From NCBI RefSeq assembly GCF_025370935.1, contig NC_133474.1:12065597-12129596 (forward strand): DNA of 64,000 nt. Reading direction: 5' to 3'. Source of the DNA: Choristoneura fumiferana (taxonomy: Eukaryota > Arthropoda > Insecta > Lepidoptera > Tortricidae). How positions within the stretch are numbered: position 1 is the first letter of the stretch; each line of letters starts with the position of its first letter. This document shows, in pieces, positions 35,789 through 45,229 of the stretch. Position numbers and translations under genes: made by a program. The notes under the pieces were generated by a model. The model saw only the letters and a list, made by a program, of their open reading frames with translations, had not been told where the DNA came from and searched no databases.

Positions 35789-35950
35789 GTTCTATACACC
35801 CGCATAGCCGTGGGGCTGTGGCAGAGCTCCCACGGGCTGCAGCATCTGGGCCGCGTCCAGTGCTGCGCCACGCCCTGCCCGAAACCCGAGAAGCAGCCCC
35901 TCTCCAGCTACGAGCCTCAGCGCACCTTCATAGGCAACAAAGAAGCAAAG
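35789..35950 (+). CDS. TrissinR: Trissin receptor-like GPCR, exon with end of TM5 and start of ICL3
   Basis: The acceptor is TTTGTGGCAG (AG at 35787-35788). The frame continues from exon C in phase 0: VLYTRIAVGLWQSS completes TM5 and enters the third intracellular loop. The loop part is Cys- and Pro-rich (CCATPCPKPEKQPLSSYEPQR) and ends in NKEAK. The donor is AAG|GTACAG at 35951, a weak consensus, in phase 0. The last 64 bases of the exon plus the first intron bases form the first unit of the ~104-bp tandem repeat that follows. Reading through the donor stays open to a stop at 36071-36073, which would give a receptor without TM6 and TM7. Confidence 0.88.
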
Positions 35951-36500
35951 GTACAGCTGACACTTATAAGTTTCCGATTGTTAAAAGCCCGACAAGCAGC
36001 CGCTCTCCAGCTACGAGCCCCAGCGCACCTTTATGACCTACAAAGAAGCAAAGGTACGGCAGGGACTTACTAAGTTTCTGGTTATTAACAGCTCGAGAAG
36101 CACCCACTTTCCAGCTACGAGCCTCAGCGCATGTTCATAGGCAACAAAGAAGCAAATGTACAGCTGCCACTTACTAAGTTTCCGGTTGTTAAAGGACCGA
36201 GAAGCAGCCGCTCTCCAGCTACGAGCCTCAGCGCACCTTCATAGGCAACATAGAAGCAAAGGTACAGCAGACACTTACTAAGTTTCCGGTTGTTAAAGGA
36301 CCGAGAAGCAGCCGCTCTCCAGCTACGAGCCTCAACGCACCTTCATAGGCAACATAGAAGCAAAGGTACAGCAGACACTTACTAAGTTTCCGGTTGTTAA
36401 AAGATCAAGAAACAGCCGCTATACAGCTACGAGCCTCAGCGCTCCTTCATGAGCTACAAAGAAGCAAAGGTACAGACGAGATACTTATTAAATAAGTTTT
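35887..36500 (+). repeat. Tandem repeat of exon end plus splice donor, ~104-bp unit, six copies
   Basis: Units start at about 35887, 35990, 36094, 36198, 36302 and 36406. Each holds the exon block from CGAGAAGCAG to AAGCAAAG, then GTACAG (GTACGG in unit 2, AAT|GTACAG in unit 3) and an intronic part with ACTTACTAAGTTTCCGGTTG. Units 4 and 5 are almost identical. The exon block of every unit can still be read as (E/D/K)KxPLxSYEPQR, but 103-104 bp spacing shifts the frame between units. Unit 1 is the genuine exon end. Confidence 0.92.
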
Positions 36501-36560
36501 TGGTTCGTAGGTATTTGACTAATTCATGCCTAATAATACCTAATCACAAATATATATTTT

Positions 36561-36612
36561 GATTGTGTGTGTTTGCAGTAACAAATAAACGTTTTATCTA
36601 TCTATCTATCTA
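36561..36612 (+). repeat. Short retroelement tail, AAATAAACG...(TCTA)n
   Basis: GATTGTGTGTGTTTGCAGTA, then ACAAATAAACGTTTTATC with a TCTA run. The same tail ends the insertion in the satellite at 59449-59618. Confidence 0.65.
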
Positions 36613-37121
36613 AATAAGATTCAGCTAAAGCAAACGCGAATTTCTATTGCGAAACAAATCTGTCCTTTTATTTCTGATATCGCATTTATGTTTTCTTCAT
36701 TCATTAATCTCTTTGTCAAAAGATAAGTAGACTTATCTTCGGATTTATGAAGTCTCTCGAATTTAATAAATAGAGAAATTTTGCTGACGTTTTATTGAAT
36801 GACTTTAACCTAGCTTCTGGGCGGCCGATAGCCTCGGTACGATTTGGTGAAATAATATCGGGGTTCGTAACTGTTATAAAAACTAATGAGCCAGTTACGT
36901 AGCAGGTGTTCCTTCAAAATTGATGCAACATTGTAGAAAAGTTAGGCAATTTATTTTGTGCATGAAATATACAAAGCACACCTTGCCTTCGCATTCAGCG
37001 ATTACAAACTTTATTCTAATTCCGCTCCCACCTACGCAAACAAAATCCATTGTTATTTCACGTACAAGACCTCTGCGGCGAAAGGATGAAGATTGTGGAA
37101 TAGGTATCTTCTTCCTAGTCG

Positions 37122-37472
37122 TTACACTCTTGACAGAGTGGTCGTGGTCGTCATATCCGGGGTGGTAATGCGGCGCACTATCCGTCGCCATTCCTCTCTC
37201 ACTGTTGCCTTCCTAGTGCATTCATGCAGCGAACTGCCAAGTGCTGCCTTTATTTGGTCGGTCCAGCGCATAGGCGATCTGCCTCGTGTTCGTGTGCCCT
37301 CAACTTTACCTTGTACCACCAGTCGCTCCACAGGTGTATCATCTCGACGCAAGACGTGTTCGAAGAAAGAGAAAATACGGCCCTGTACGATGGAAGGAAG
37401 ACGTTTCTTGATGTTGAGTTCCTGGATAATGGAGACGTTAGTCCTAAATTGCGTCCATGATATGTTAAGCAT
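37122..37472 (-). pseudogene. RTE-like LINE ORF2 C-terminal fragment
   Basis: The minus strand is open for 116 codons and carries RTNVSIIQELNIKKRLPSIV, then VERLVVQGKVEGTRTRGRSP, MRWTDQIKAALGSSLHECT and EEWRRIVRRITTPD. This is the end of the ORF2 protein of an RTE-type LINE, downstream of the reverse-transcriptase core. No endonuclease or polymerase domain is left. It is intact in frame, hence probably young, but truncated at its 5' end. Confidence 0.8.
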
Positions 37473-37860
37473 TTTTCTTCAACACCACAAAATAGGTATC
37501 ACCGATGTAAAATTACCTGAAACATGCGTAACGAATAATAATGTCTCCGGAAGCGATCAAGGTTGAATAAAAATAATATGCCTACCAGGGTATAATGGGT
37601 ACAGAAATTTCCAATCCGGTATCAATATCAGATTAACGACGCACGTATGATCTAGTTATGGGTTATATTACTGAAACCGCACATCACGACAAACGTCATC
37701 ATTTACGTCGTGTTTATTCAAATTTTGAAAATTTTCCAGAGATTGAAACGAAATACCCCAGATCTTGTTCAGAGCAAGCGGGCGATTATTCGAGCGTTCC
37801 AACCGTCTCATTTTTCTGTACACTTTTCTGTAAAAATGGCTGGATATTCAAACACACTTT

Positions 37861-37985
37861 TTTAACCCCCGACGCAAAAAGAGGGGTGTTATAAGTTTGA
37901 CCGCTATGTGTGTCTGTGTGTATGTCTGTGGCACCGTAGCTCTTAAACGGGTGGACCGATTTGAATGCGGTTTTTTTTTTCATTT
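37861..37985 (+). repeat. TTAACCCCCGACGCAAAAAG repeat
   Basis: It contains GAGGGGTGTTATAAGTTTGA, GTGTCTGTGTGTATGTCTG and a CCGATTTGAATGCGGTTTTT end. A short copy of the start is at 56388-56420. Confidence 0.7.
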
Positions 37986-38091
37986 AAAAGCTGGTTTTCT
38001 AGCGATGGATCTTAGACATGCTCTTTTGTTCGCTGCGGTAGGGATCTTAGACGCATAATGGGTATTTACTTTACTTTCAAACATATTTGTG

Positions 38092-38600
38092 ACCTAAAAT
38101 TTGAAGCACCCATGTATGCTATATAAATATGCAAGATTATGGAGTTCTCGGCCTGATGCTGCAGCCAGGATATCCAGAACACTAGTAGGTACACTCTTGA
38201 TAAAACTATAGCAGATATATCGTATTTCGATTCGTTTTGATCAGTATTTGATTCTACATTCAATGCAATGGTGGCAACAGGATGAGCTGATGCTGCAGCC
38301 AGGATATCCAGCACACTAGTACACTCTATAAAAAATAATAGCACATATGTCGTGTTTGGATTCGTTTTGATCAGTAATTGATTCTACATACAATGCAGTG
38401 GTGGCAACACGACGAGCTGATGCTGCAGCCAGGATATTCAGCACGCCAGTATACTCTTGAAAAAATAATAGCAGATATGTCGTGTTTGATTCCTTTTGAT
38501 CAGTATTTGATTCTACATAAAATGCAATGGTGGCAACGGCAACGCGATGAGCTGATGCTGCAGCCAGGATATCCAACACACTAGTACACTTTAAAAAAAA
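38092..38600. repeat. Minisatellite, ~132-bp unit, 3-4 copies
   Basis: GATGCTGCAGCCAGGATAT occurs at 38155, 38289, 38419 and 38554 (steps 134, 130, 135). Each unit also holds ATTCGTTTTGATCAGTA and CAATGGTGGCAAC. The last unit has an internal CGGCAAC duplication. Confidence 0.88.
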
Positions 38601-38689
38601 TATATACCAGTTTAAAAAACATGAAATAAAAAACTTAAATTTAATATTTTAAAAACACCCGACACCAAAAAACGCCAGCAAAAATAAAA

Positions 38690-39190
38690 AAAAAACGTCC
38701 TAAAAAGAAGCCGAAAAAAAACGCCGCCAAAAAAGAACTAAAAATTTAAAAAAATATATTATAGGTACACTACCTAGCTGTTGCCCGCGACTTCATCTGC
38801 GAAGAATTCGTTTATCCCTATCCCGCGGGGACTATGCTGATTTCCCGCAAAATTAGCCTAAGTTAATTTAGTATAAGTAAGTACCTAGTAATATAGGTTA
38901 TAAGTACTTTAAAAAATACAACATATGTACTTTAGTTTCCTGTTAAACTTAGCGGTCCCCCGAGACCGACGACGCTTAGATAAAAAAAATATTACTTTGT
39001 ACTTATACTAAATTAACTTAGGCTAATTTTACGGGAAATCAGCATAGTCCCCGCGGGATAGGGATAAACGAATTCTTCGCAGATGAAGTCGCGGGCAACA
39101 GCTAAGTAGTGTATAATTATTTTTTTAATTTTTAGTTGTATTTTTGGAGGCCTTTTTTTACGGCGTTTTTAGGACGTTTTTTTAATTAGT
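38690..39190. mobile_element. Foldback with decayed outer and conserved inner arms
   Basis: The inner arms, about 38767-38878 and 39001-39112, are nearly exact reverse complements (TGTTGCCCGCGACTTCATC...). Outside them, A-rich 38690-38760 (AACGTCCTAAAAAG) pairs loosely with T-rich 39120-39190 (TTTAGGACGTTTTT). A repeat of the CCCGCGGCTTCG type is embedded in the arms. Confidence 0.75.
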
Positions 39191-39844
39191 ATGGCGTTTG
39201 AATATTCTATTTAATAATATTACTGCACTTAATAATATGGAAAACAATACGTATTGAATTTATATCATTATGGCATCTAAATTCGGAAAAATAAAAATAT
39301 ATTTTAAATAAATTTTCTAGTAAACGAATCATTCGGGCAAATGAAGTTTCGGGCATATGAACTTCGGGAAAATGAAACGATAGATAACCGAAAACGATAT
39401 CAAAATCAACAGCCAATTCGTAAAAATGTGACCAAAAATGAAGCGGTTGAAACGCTCGAATAATCGCCCAAGCAGGCACTAGAGTCGGGCAATCAGATGT
39501 TTAAACATCACAATGCATTAGTGAATTACACTCCCTTGTTTTTAATCAAGTAAAAAATGAAATTTTTATTTTTTTATTCTAACGACAAAAACGAACTAGT
39601 TCCAGGACTAGTTTAGTGACAAAACTCTATGAATTTCGGAATTCGGAATTCGGTGGGTACTATTGCGACTTTATGCCGTTTTATGGGTACACACGATGTA
39701 CTAGTAGGTATGTATACATCCGATTTTCTTCTGTGTTCTAGAATCAATTGTTTTCAAATACATACATAACGAATGTTTTCATAAACAAAGAAATATAAGA
39801 ATTGAATGGGAATAAATGATTAACTAGCTTTTACCCGCGGCTTC

Positions 39845-40195
39845 GCTCGTGCGAACCATTAACATTTCAAAGAAGCAAGGAATCAAGCAAGCAAGCATCT
39901 AAGCAAGCTTGCAAGTGAGCATGCTTCGCTCGCGTGAACCATAAATATTTCAAAGAAGCAAGCATGCAAGTGAGCATGTAAGCAAGCATGCAAGCAATTA
40001 AGCATGCATGCAAGCAAGCATGCAAGCAAGCAAGCATGCAAGCAAGCAAGCATGCAAGTAAGCATCTAAGCAAGCTTGCAAGTGAGCATATGTATACGTA
40101 AATTTGCAAGAAATAGCGCGAGCAAGCATGCAAACAACAGATCAAGCAAGCATCCTTCCAAATTTTCAAGTAATAATGCAAACAAGCATGCAAGC
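39845..40195. repeat. AAGCAAGCATGC-type low-complexity array
   Basis: Mixed CAAG, AAGC and CATG words over 350 bp, with an embedded direct repeat of a segment containing ATTTCAAAGAAGCAAG (about 39866 and 39948). Open frames on the minus strand (ACLLACML-type residues) are a by-product of the repeat. Confidence 0.85.
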
Positions 40196-40277
40196 AAGCA
40201 GAGTTAGTACGCCAGTGGTGGTTGTGAAAATCAGTTATTTAGTTAAAAAAAATATTTATTATAGCTGTTGCCCGCGA

Positions 40278-40545
40278 TTCCACGCAGAACTTCCTAACTA
40301 GTGGATAGGCAGATACCTTGGCCCGCACAGTATCCAAACCAAACGCCCATAGACTTTTATGTCTGGGGACGGGCGAAAGAGTATGTTACGGAGGTGACCA
40401 CGCACAGGTATTAATGGAAAGGATAAACGCAGCTTTTATGACAATTAAAGCCGAAATGCGGCTAGCTACCGTAACTGTACAAGTAAGAAAGAGATGTCGG
40501 GCGTGCATTAGGAACAGGGGAAAACAGTTAGAAGCAAAAAATGAT
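40278..40545 (+). pseudogene. DDE transposase C-terminal remnant (Tc/mariner-like)
   Basis: Pieces in successive frames: FHAELPN, stop, WIGR; then WPAQYPNQTPIDFYVWGRAKEYV; then YGGDHAQVLMERINAAF to RACIRNRGKQLEA. This matches the WPxRSPDLxPxDFxLWG region and the following C-terminal tail of Tc/mariner-type transposases, with Arg and Ser of the motif changed. One stop and at least two frameshifts make it inactive. No terminal repeats were found. Confidence 0.6.
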
Positions 40546-40654
40546 TATAACAAAATTAAGTATTAAATTAAGTTCAATTTGTGCAACCAGTATTTCAAAA
40601 AACGATCATAAAAATAAACTTGCTTTACTCGCTGACTCCGAACAATTTCCGCCC

Positions 40655-40800
40655 TAGCCTTTATTCAGTAAATAGGCCGCAATGGGCACTTTTATATGTC
40701 ATTTTTTAAACTACCAGCGCTTTCGGAAAGACCATCATTGCCAAGATGAATGCGCCACAAGAAACTTGGCAGAAAGTCATTTTTTCATAATAATATAATT
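40655..40800 (-). repeat. Interspersed repeat, reverse copy of 2740-2935
   Basis: ATAGGCCGCAATGGGCACTT, then CCAGCGCTTTCGGAAAGACC, then CTTGGCAGAAAGTCATTTTT. Opposite strand to the copy at 2740-2935. Confidence 0.75.
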
Positions 40801-41638
40801 ACAAATAAAATACTTAAAAAATATATTATACAATTAAAGAAAAAAAAATACAAAAAATACTAATAGTAAAAAAAAGGGATCTTAGTTAAAATACTAAACA
40901 CTAACTATATCTAAACTATATCTACGTTCAGTGGAAGTGTAGAATGCTTCCACCGTCATAAATTTTAAAATAATAATAACAACAATTTAGTTCTGAAATA
41001 TACATTTCAGGTCAAGTAACCTTTAAGCTTTTGGATTTCGAAGGCAAGTTCACGTCTGCCGCCCCCAAAGTTAGCTCACACGCACTCATGTCATGCTCTG
41101 AAAGCAGAGCGGTACCGAGGGCATGGTATTGCTTCCGTTCCCATAAGCTCTATGGGATCGTCTTGGGAACTTCGACGTCGCGAGCCTGTGAGACTACTCA
41201 ATTGTCTTTTGTTGTTTAATATTTGATTTTAAAGTAGGATTTTTTGGAATAAAAATCCTTGTACGTCGCTCTGAGACTATGAATTATAATAAAAACTATG
41301 ATTATTTGAACAAGCATGTATTACTAAGTATTAAATACAAAAAATAATAATTTTACAAACATTAATAAAAAAGTTACGAACGTTAAAAGGCGGGATTTCG
41401 TGAAATTTGAGAAAAACATTTAAAAAATCATGTCTCCAAAACAGCAAGGTCCAAGGGTGAAAAGATAGAAAAGAACCCCAACAATATCCCAATATCAGCA
41501 TACGCCATGGTAACAATGAGGAATTTCGCGAATGCTCTTGTTACTTTCCGTAAGAAAATTGTGATAGGAGTACTAATCAGAAACTTTTGCATCAAGCCTT
41601 GTTGATTTAAATTAACAAATCTTTTTTTTGTAATCCAG

Positions 41639-42106
41639 CGCGCCATGAAAGCGTTAAAGGCCTGCCGCGACCGGGAGTCCCGCAACTGCCACCACCTGAG
41701 CCACCTGTCGCGCAACGTGCTGCGTGCGCGCCGCGGCGTCGTGCGCATGCTCATCGTGGTCGTGCTCACCTTCGCTATCTGCAACTTGCCCTTCCACGCG
41801 CGTAAGATGTGGCAGCACTGGTCCAGCGGCTATCATGGCACCGGTGACTTCAGTACCCTCCTTACTCCTCTCACATTCCTCATCACTTACTTCAACTCCG
41901 GCATCAACCCGCTCCTCTACGCGTTCCTATCGAAAAACTTCAGGAAAGGTATGAGGGAGCTCATATTTTGTAACTGTCGTAAAAATAGGAAGAACAACAA
42001 CTTAATATTGTTGAATCCTGTCGGAGTGGGCCTTAGGAGGAGTTCAACGAGGTCCACACGCGCCAACTGCAGCACGGTCACGATGGCCCCAAACGGAGAC
42101 TCATGA
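41639..42106 (+). CDS. TrissinR: Trissin receptor-like GPCR, last exon with TM6, TM7 and C-tail
   Basis: A T-rich tract and TAATCCAG acceptor (AG at 41637-41638) open the exon in phase 0; it ends with TGA at 42104-42106. Residues 223-377: a basic end of ICL3 (RNVLRARRGVVRM), TM6 (about 257-277) with C-N-L-P-F in place of the common C-W-x-P, ECL3, TM7 (about 295-317) ending N-P-L-L-Y (312-316), helix 8 (SKNFRKGM), and a C-tail with a Cys pair (FCNCRKNRK) suited to palmitoylation and a Ser/Thr-rich end. The GC content is clearly above the flanks. Only 34 residues of ICL3 precede TM6 here, so an extra loop exon in the preceding intron cannot be ruled out. Confidence 0.92.
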   Translation, partial: RAMKALKACRDRESRNCHHLSHLSRNVLRARRGVVRMLIVVVLTFAICNLPFHARKMWQHWSSGYHGTGDFSTLLTPLTFLITYFNSGINPLLYAFLSKNFRKGMRELIFCNCRKNRKNNNLILLNPVGVGLRRSSTRSTRANCSTVTMAPNGDS

Positions 42107-42397
42107 GACTACCGACGCCGAAGGTTTCTTTACAAAGTTGAGGACATAGACATTTCCTGATTAACGTCGAGTACCACGGACGAGGTGACCGACAGTAGCG
42201 GTCTCTATACTATATCTACTATATCTAAGCGGGACTTATACGACTAATGAAGAAATGCTACAAACTAATTTTATATTGAATATATAGTTATAAGCGCTGT
42301 ATTAGTCTATCAATTGATAGAGTTAAGTGATCTCCTGAGCTTAATTAATCGAAGTAGGTATTTTTGGTACATTCGTGATACGTTACCTATTAATAAA
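42107..42397 (+). other. Putative 3' UTR with AATAAA signal
   Basis: AT-rich sequence after the receptor stop codon. The first clear AATAAA is at 42392-42397. Other candidates lie further down (43090 region), so the true end is uncertain. Nothing else was recognised in 42400-42900. Confidence 0.45.
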
Positions 42398-42929
42398 TGT
42401 TGTTAGTTTTTTATAGTCAACACTAAGTTGTGCCCATATGAACATATCTTTTCTACCCTGAATTATCGAGTCACTACGATTTTACTTTTGTGCTTAACCG
42501 CTTTCTTCGCCTTGTTCATACTAGTTTACGAGTAGTAATAGTAACCTCACACGACAATGTGGCAAACAGGCTGTAAGTTATTTTATGGCAAATGACTGAC
42601 TGACATTTTCTATTAAGTATTATTTGTGTGGTAAATATTCTTGTGTAAATCTTGTTTGTACGTTTTGGTAATATTATGAAAGGGAAAAAAAACATTCTCA
42701 ATTGTTACCGCTACATTTACCTACAAGTAGAATAGTTTGGCAATATTTTTGTAGTTAAAATGCAATTATGCGTGTCATATCGACGTCGGTGGTCTATGCT
42801 AATGCAAATTGTAAGTGGTTAGTGTTTTTAATGTTTTGTTATTTTGGTTCCATTGTGTTTTGTTTTTTTTATTTGTAAGTAATTGGTTTTGTATTTTGAC
42901 TTTATTGCTTTTTGTTTGTTTTTTTTTTA

Positions 42930-43125
42930 GGAAATTTTGTCGCTTTCCGTGAAGTCGCCAAGCGGTCACAGCGGAAGACCAGCGTTGGCCTACACAGCCA
43001 ACACTATGCTGAGCTGGGACCGCTTCGCGATTTCGCATATTGTTGTTTTTTTTCTTTCTTTAATGTATTTTTATTATGTTGTGTGCGAATAGCGAATAAA
43101 TATTTCTATTTCTATTTCTATTTTT
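42930..43125 (+). repeat. Retroelement-like repeat with (TTTCTA)n tail
   Basis: GTTGGCCTACACAGCCAACA and CTATGCTGAGCTGGGACC belong to the family at 6185-6385 and 11545-11770. The tail reads GCGAATAAATA followed by TTTCTATTTCTATTTCTA. The AATAAA and simple-repeat tail fit a retroposed element. Confidence 0.55.
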
Positions 43126-43390
43126 ACTTATATTTTTTTAATAATTTGTTATTTACGAAGGTACGACAAAACTAGAATTAAGTATATTTCTTCGTCTAGT
43201 CATAACAAGAAAAATTATCGTTACATTTGAAATGTAAATAATACTTAGTGTAAATTGTATTAAATAATAAATTCAGCTCATAGCGAGCGACAGACACATG
43301 GTATCTACTCTAAGCATTCTTCAAAACTATATAAACTAAATTACATAATGAAAACAGTTATTAGCAATTATCCGTTATAACAGAGACAAA

Positions 43391-43500
43391 CTTTTTTTTT
43401 ATTCGACTGGATGGCAAACGAGCAAGTGGGTCTTCCGATGGCAAGAGATCACCACCGCCCAGATGTTTATCTGCAACACCAGGGGTATTAATACTTGCTT
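43391..43500 (-). repeat. Partial copy of the 34295-34605 repeat
   Basis: T run, then GGCAAACGAGCAAGTGGGTC and CTGCAACACCAGGGGTATTA. Confidence 0.75.
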
Positions 43501-43588
43501 GCTTTGCTTGTTTGGGGGTACAAATATTTTTGCTTTTCACTTTTTTGCAACAACATCTCTGAGCACGGCAGTTTAAACTGTTCATTGA

Positions 43589-43746
43589 ATGTACGGTCCA
43601 GGATTTTAATTCATTGGCCACCATGGAACCATTTCACAGTAAACGTCATAGTTACATCGCATTAATTAACAGGGAAAGTTTCTTTGAACTTTTCCTTTGA
43701 AATGGTTCCATGGTGGTCCATGAATTAAATTCCTTGACTGTACTAC
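43589..43746. mobile_element. Foldback MITE, ~47-bp arms
   Basis: 43590-43636 (ending CCACCATGGAACCATTTCA) pairs with 43698-43745 (starting TGAAATGGTTCCATGGTGG) with about seven mismatches. The loop is about 60 bp. Confidence 0.8.
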
Positions 43747-43817
43747 CAACCACAGTGACATTAGAATAACCACATAGACAAACGTTATGCCCTATAATAT
43801 ACAAATAAAAAACCCTT

Positions 43818-43843
43818 AATGGTACTGAAATATCAGTACCATT
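43818..43843. repeat. Small hairpin, 11-bp stem with 4-nt loop
   Basis: AATGGTACTGA, AATA, TCAGTACCATT, with T residues after it. Likely a chance or remnant palindrome. Confidence 0.5.
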
Positions 43844-44172
43844 TTTATTATTCGTGTTAGGATACTTTGTAAATGAGAAAGGTAAATAAAATGTATTCTA
43901 TAAATATATTAAAGATGTTCGTTCCAAGTGTTTTATTTATTTTAGTATTTGCACTAATTCCCCTGTAAAGATAGTTTCAGGAGACGCAGGTACTTAGATA
44001 TTGTTACGTGCATCGCTCCTAGCTCATACAAGCAATTGATCAGCGTAAGTAATGCTGTTACTTCTTTTCTCTAAACAAGTAGCAACAGTTGCCTACTACA
44101 CTTTGACTGGATCGCATTGGCTCTATAGGAGATTTATTAGATATTAAAAACCTTTTAAATATAATAACTGGA

Positions 44173-44382
44173 ATGGGAGAGAATTGGGCTGCCAAGAGAG
44201 CGTACGTGGGACGACCGACTGGTCGCCGCCCGGTTGGGCGACCCAGGTACCGCTGGGAGGACAGTGTCCAGGCGGATCTGCGACGTCTTCAAGTCGACGA
44301 CTGGCAAGAGGCTGCGCACGATCGGGACAGATGGGATGCTCTCGTTTCGGAGGCCAAGACCCTCTGTGGGTCCCTGAGTTGA
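44173..44382 (+). pseudogene. LINE ORF2 C-terminal fragment
   Basis: The frame reads RAYVGRPTGRRPVGRPRYRW, EDSVQADLRRLQVDDWQEAA, HDRDRWDALVSEAKT and stops at TGA. The GRPRxRWEDxVxxDL...W...AxDRxxW pattern is the extreme C-terminus of an insect LINE ORF2 (a clade distinct from the RTE-like tail at 37122). Its higher GC content stands out in AT-rich surroundings. AGTTAGTTAGTTAGG follows as a possible tail. No upstream part remains. Confidence 0.75.
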
Positions 44383-45229
44383 GTCAAGTTAGTTAGTTAG
44401 GTTAGGAATGGAAGAGCTAACCGAAACATGATTAACAATTTTGTTTAAATTAAACATTTTGACTAACTCCGCTTTCATACACTTACCGAAAGCTATACAA
44501 AGTTGAGCATATTTATTAATTAAACAAACTTTTTTACAAGCTTTTATTTAACTTTCTATGTAATGTTACTTATTTGTTTTAAAATCTTAAAAGTCAAATA
44601 TTGCCCACTGTTAGTGATCGGTTTGCCTTGAAACCGTAAAATATACGTATTGTATGTTTTAGTTTCAATGACAATGCAAGTAAAGTCAGTAAAAACGATC
44701 AGAAAAACTTGTAAAAACAAAAAAAAATAACAAACCTATATTTAAGAATTGATGCGGACAATACTAGTAAAAGATGAGTAAAAGTGATTTTATTGTTATG
44801 GTATCTTTACCTAAGACATGGTGGTTTAGTTCAACTGTCCGCCTTTAACTTCAAACAATAGTTGACGACTTAATAGCAATAAAACAAGTTCTAATTTAAA
44901 GTCGGCTGCTTCGAGCTCAGACGTGAGACAAATCTGAACTTAAGGGAGATTTAAACTTCACTCTTGAGACACGCCGAAGCTTCCCGATATCTAAAGCTTT
45001 TGTAAGCTTGGATCTATTCAACTACTAAACCAGAATTAATTCTACAGTGATTTTGATTAGTTTTTGATTTTAATGTATTCTAAATTGCTTAATTATAACA
45101 AGTTCAATTTTTAGACATCTATATTCTGCCGTAAAGTACATAGATGTCAATGATAGAACCACAAAATTGTATGCCGATGACATCGGTCAAAGCGGGACTT
45201 AGGTTCACGGTCACTACCTATAATCTCAG

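Larger units (their letters stand above)
1915..42106 (+). other. TrissinR: Gene span: trissin receptor-like neuropeptide GPCR, 5'-partial
   Basis: Five exons with GT-AG introns join in one frame to 377 residues that carry TM1 (part) to TM7 of a class A GPCR. The protein should sit in the plasma membrane and couple a cysteine-rich neuropeptide (trissin, known from Drosophila) to G proteins. The assignment rests on recalled similarity to the Drosophila trissin receptor, strongest in TM2-TM3 (LANLAVAD, QFVHSLSYTAS), TM4 and TM6-TM7 (CNLPFHARK, NSGINPLLYAF). Introns are 1,939, 1,361, 30,071 and 5,688 bp. The N-terminal exon or exons lie left of the window. Another peptide GPCR of the same subfamily is possible but less likely. 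Confidence 0.85.

Noticed and set aside
36195..36261. Repeat units 2-6 as extra cassette exons
   Set aside because: AG dinucleotides precede some units, but unit exons would be about 67 nt and out of phase with the phase-0 neighbours; no good polypyrimidine tract except before unit 3.
39867..40193. Minus-strand open frame of 108 codons rich in Ala, Cys and Leu
   Set aside because: It is a by-product of the AAGC/CATG simple repeat.
41428..41836. Minus-strand frames opposite the last receptor exon
   Set aside because: Shadows of the GC-rich receptor exon.
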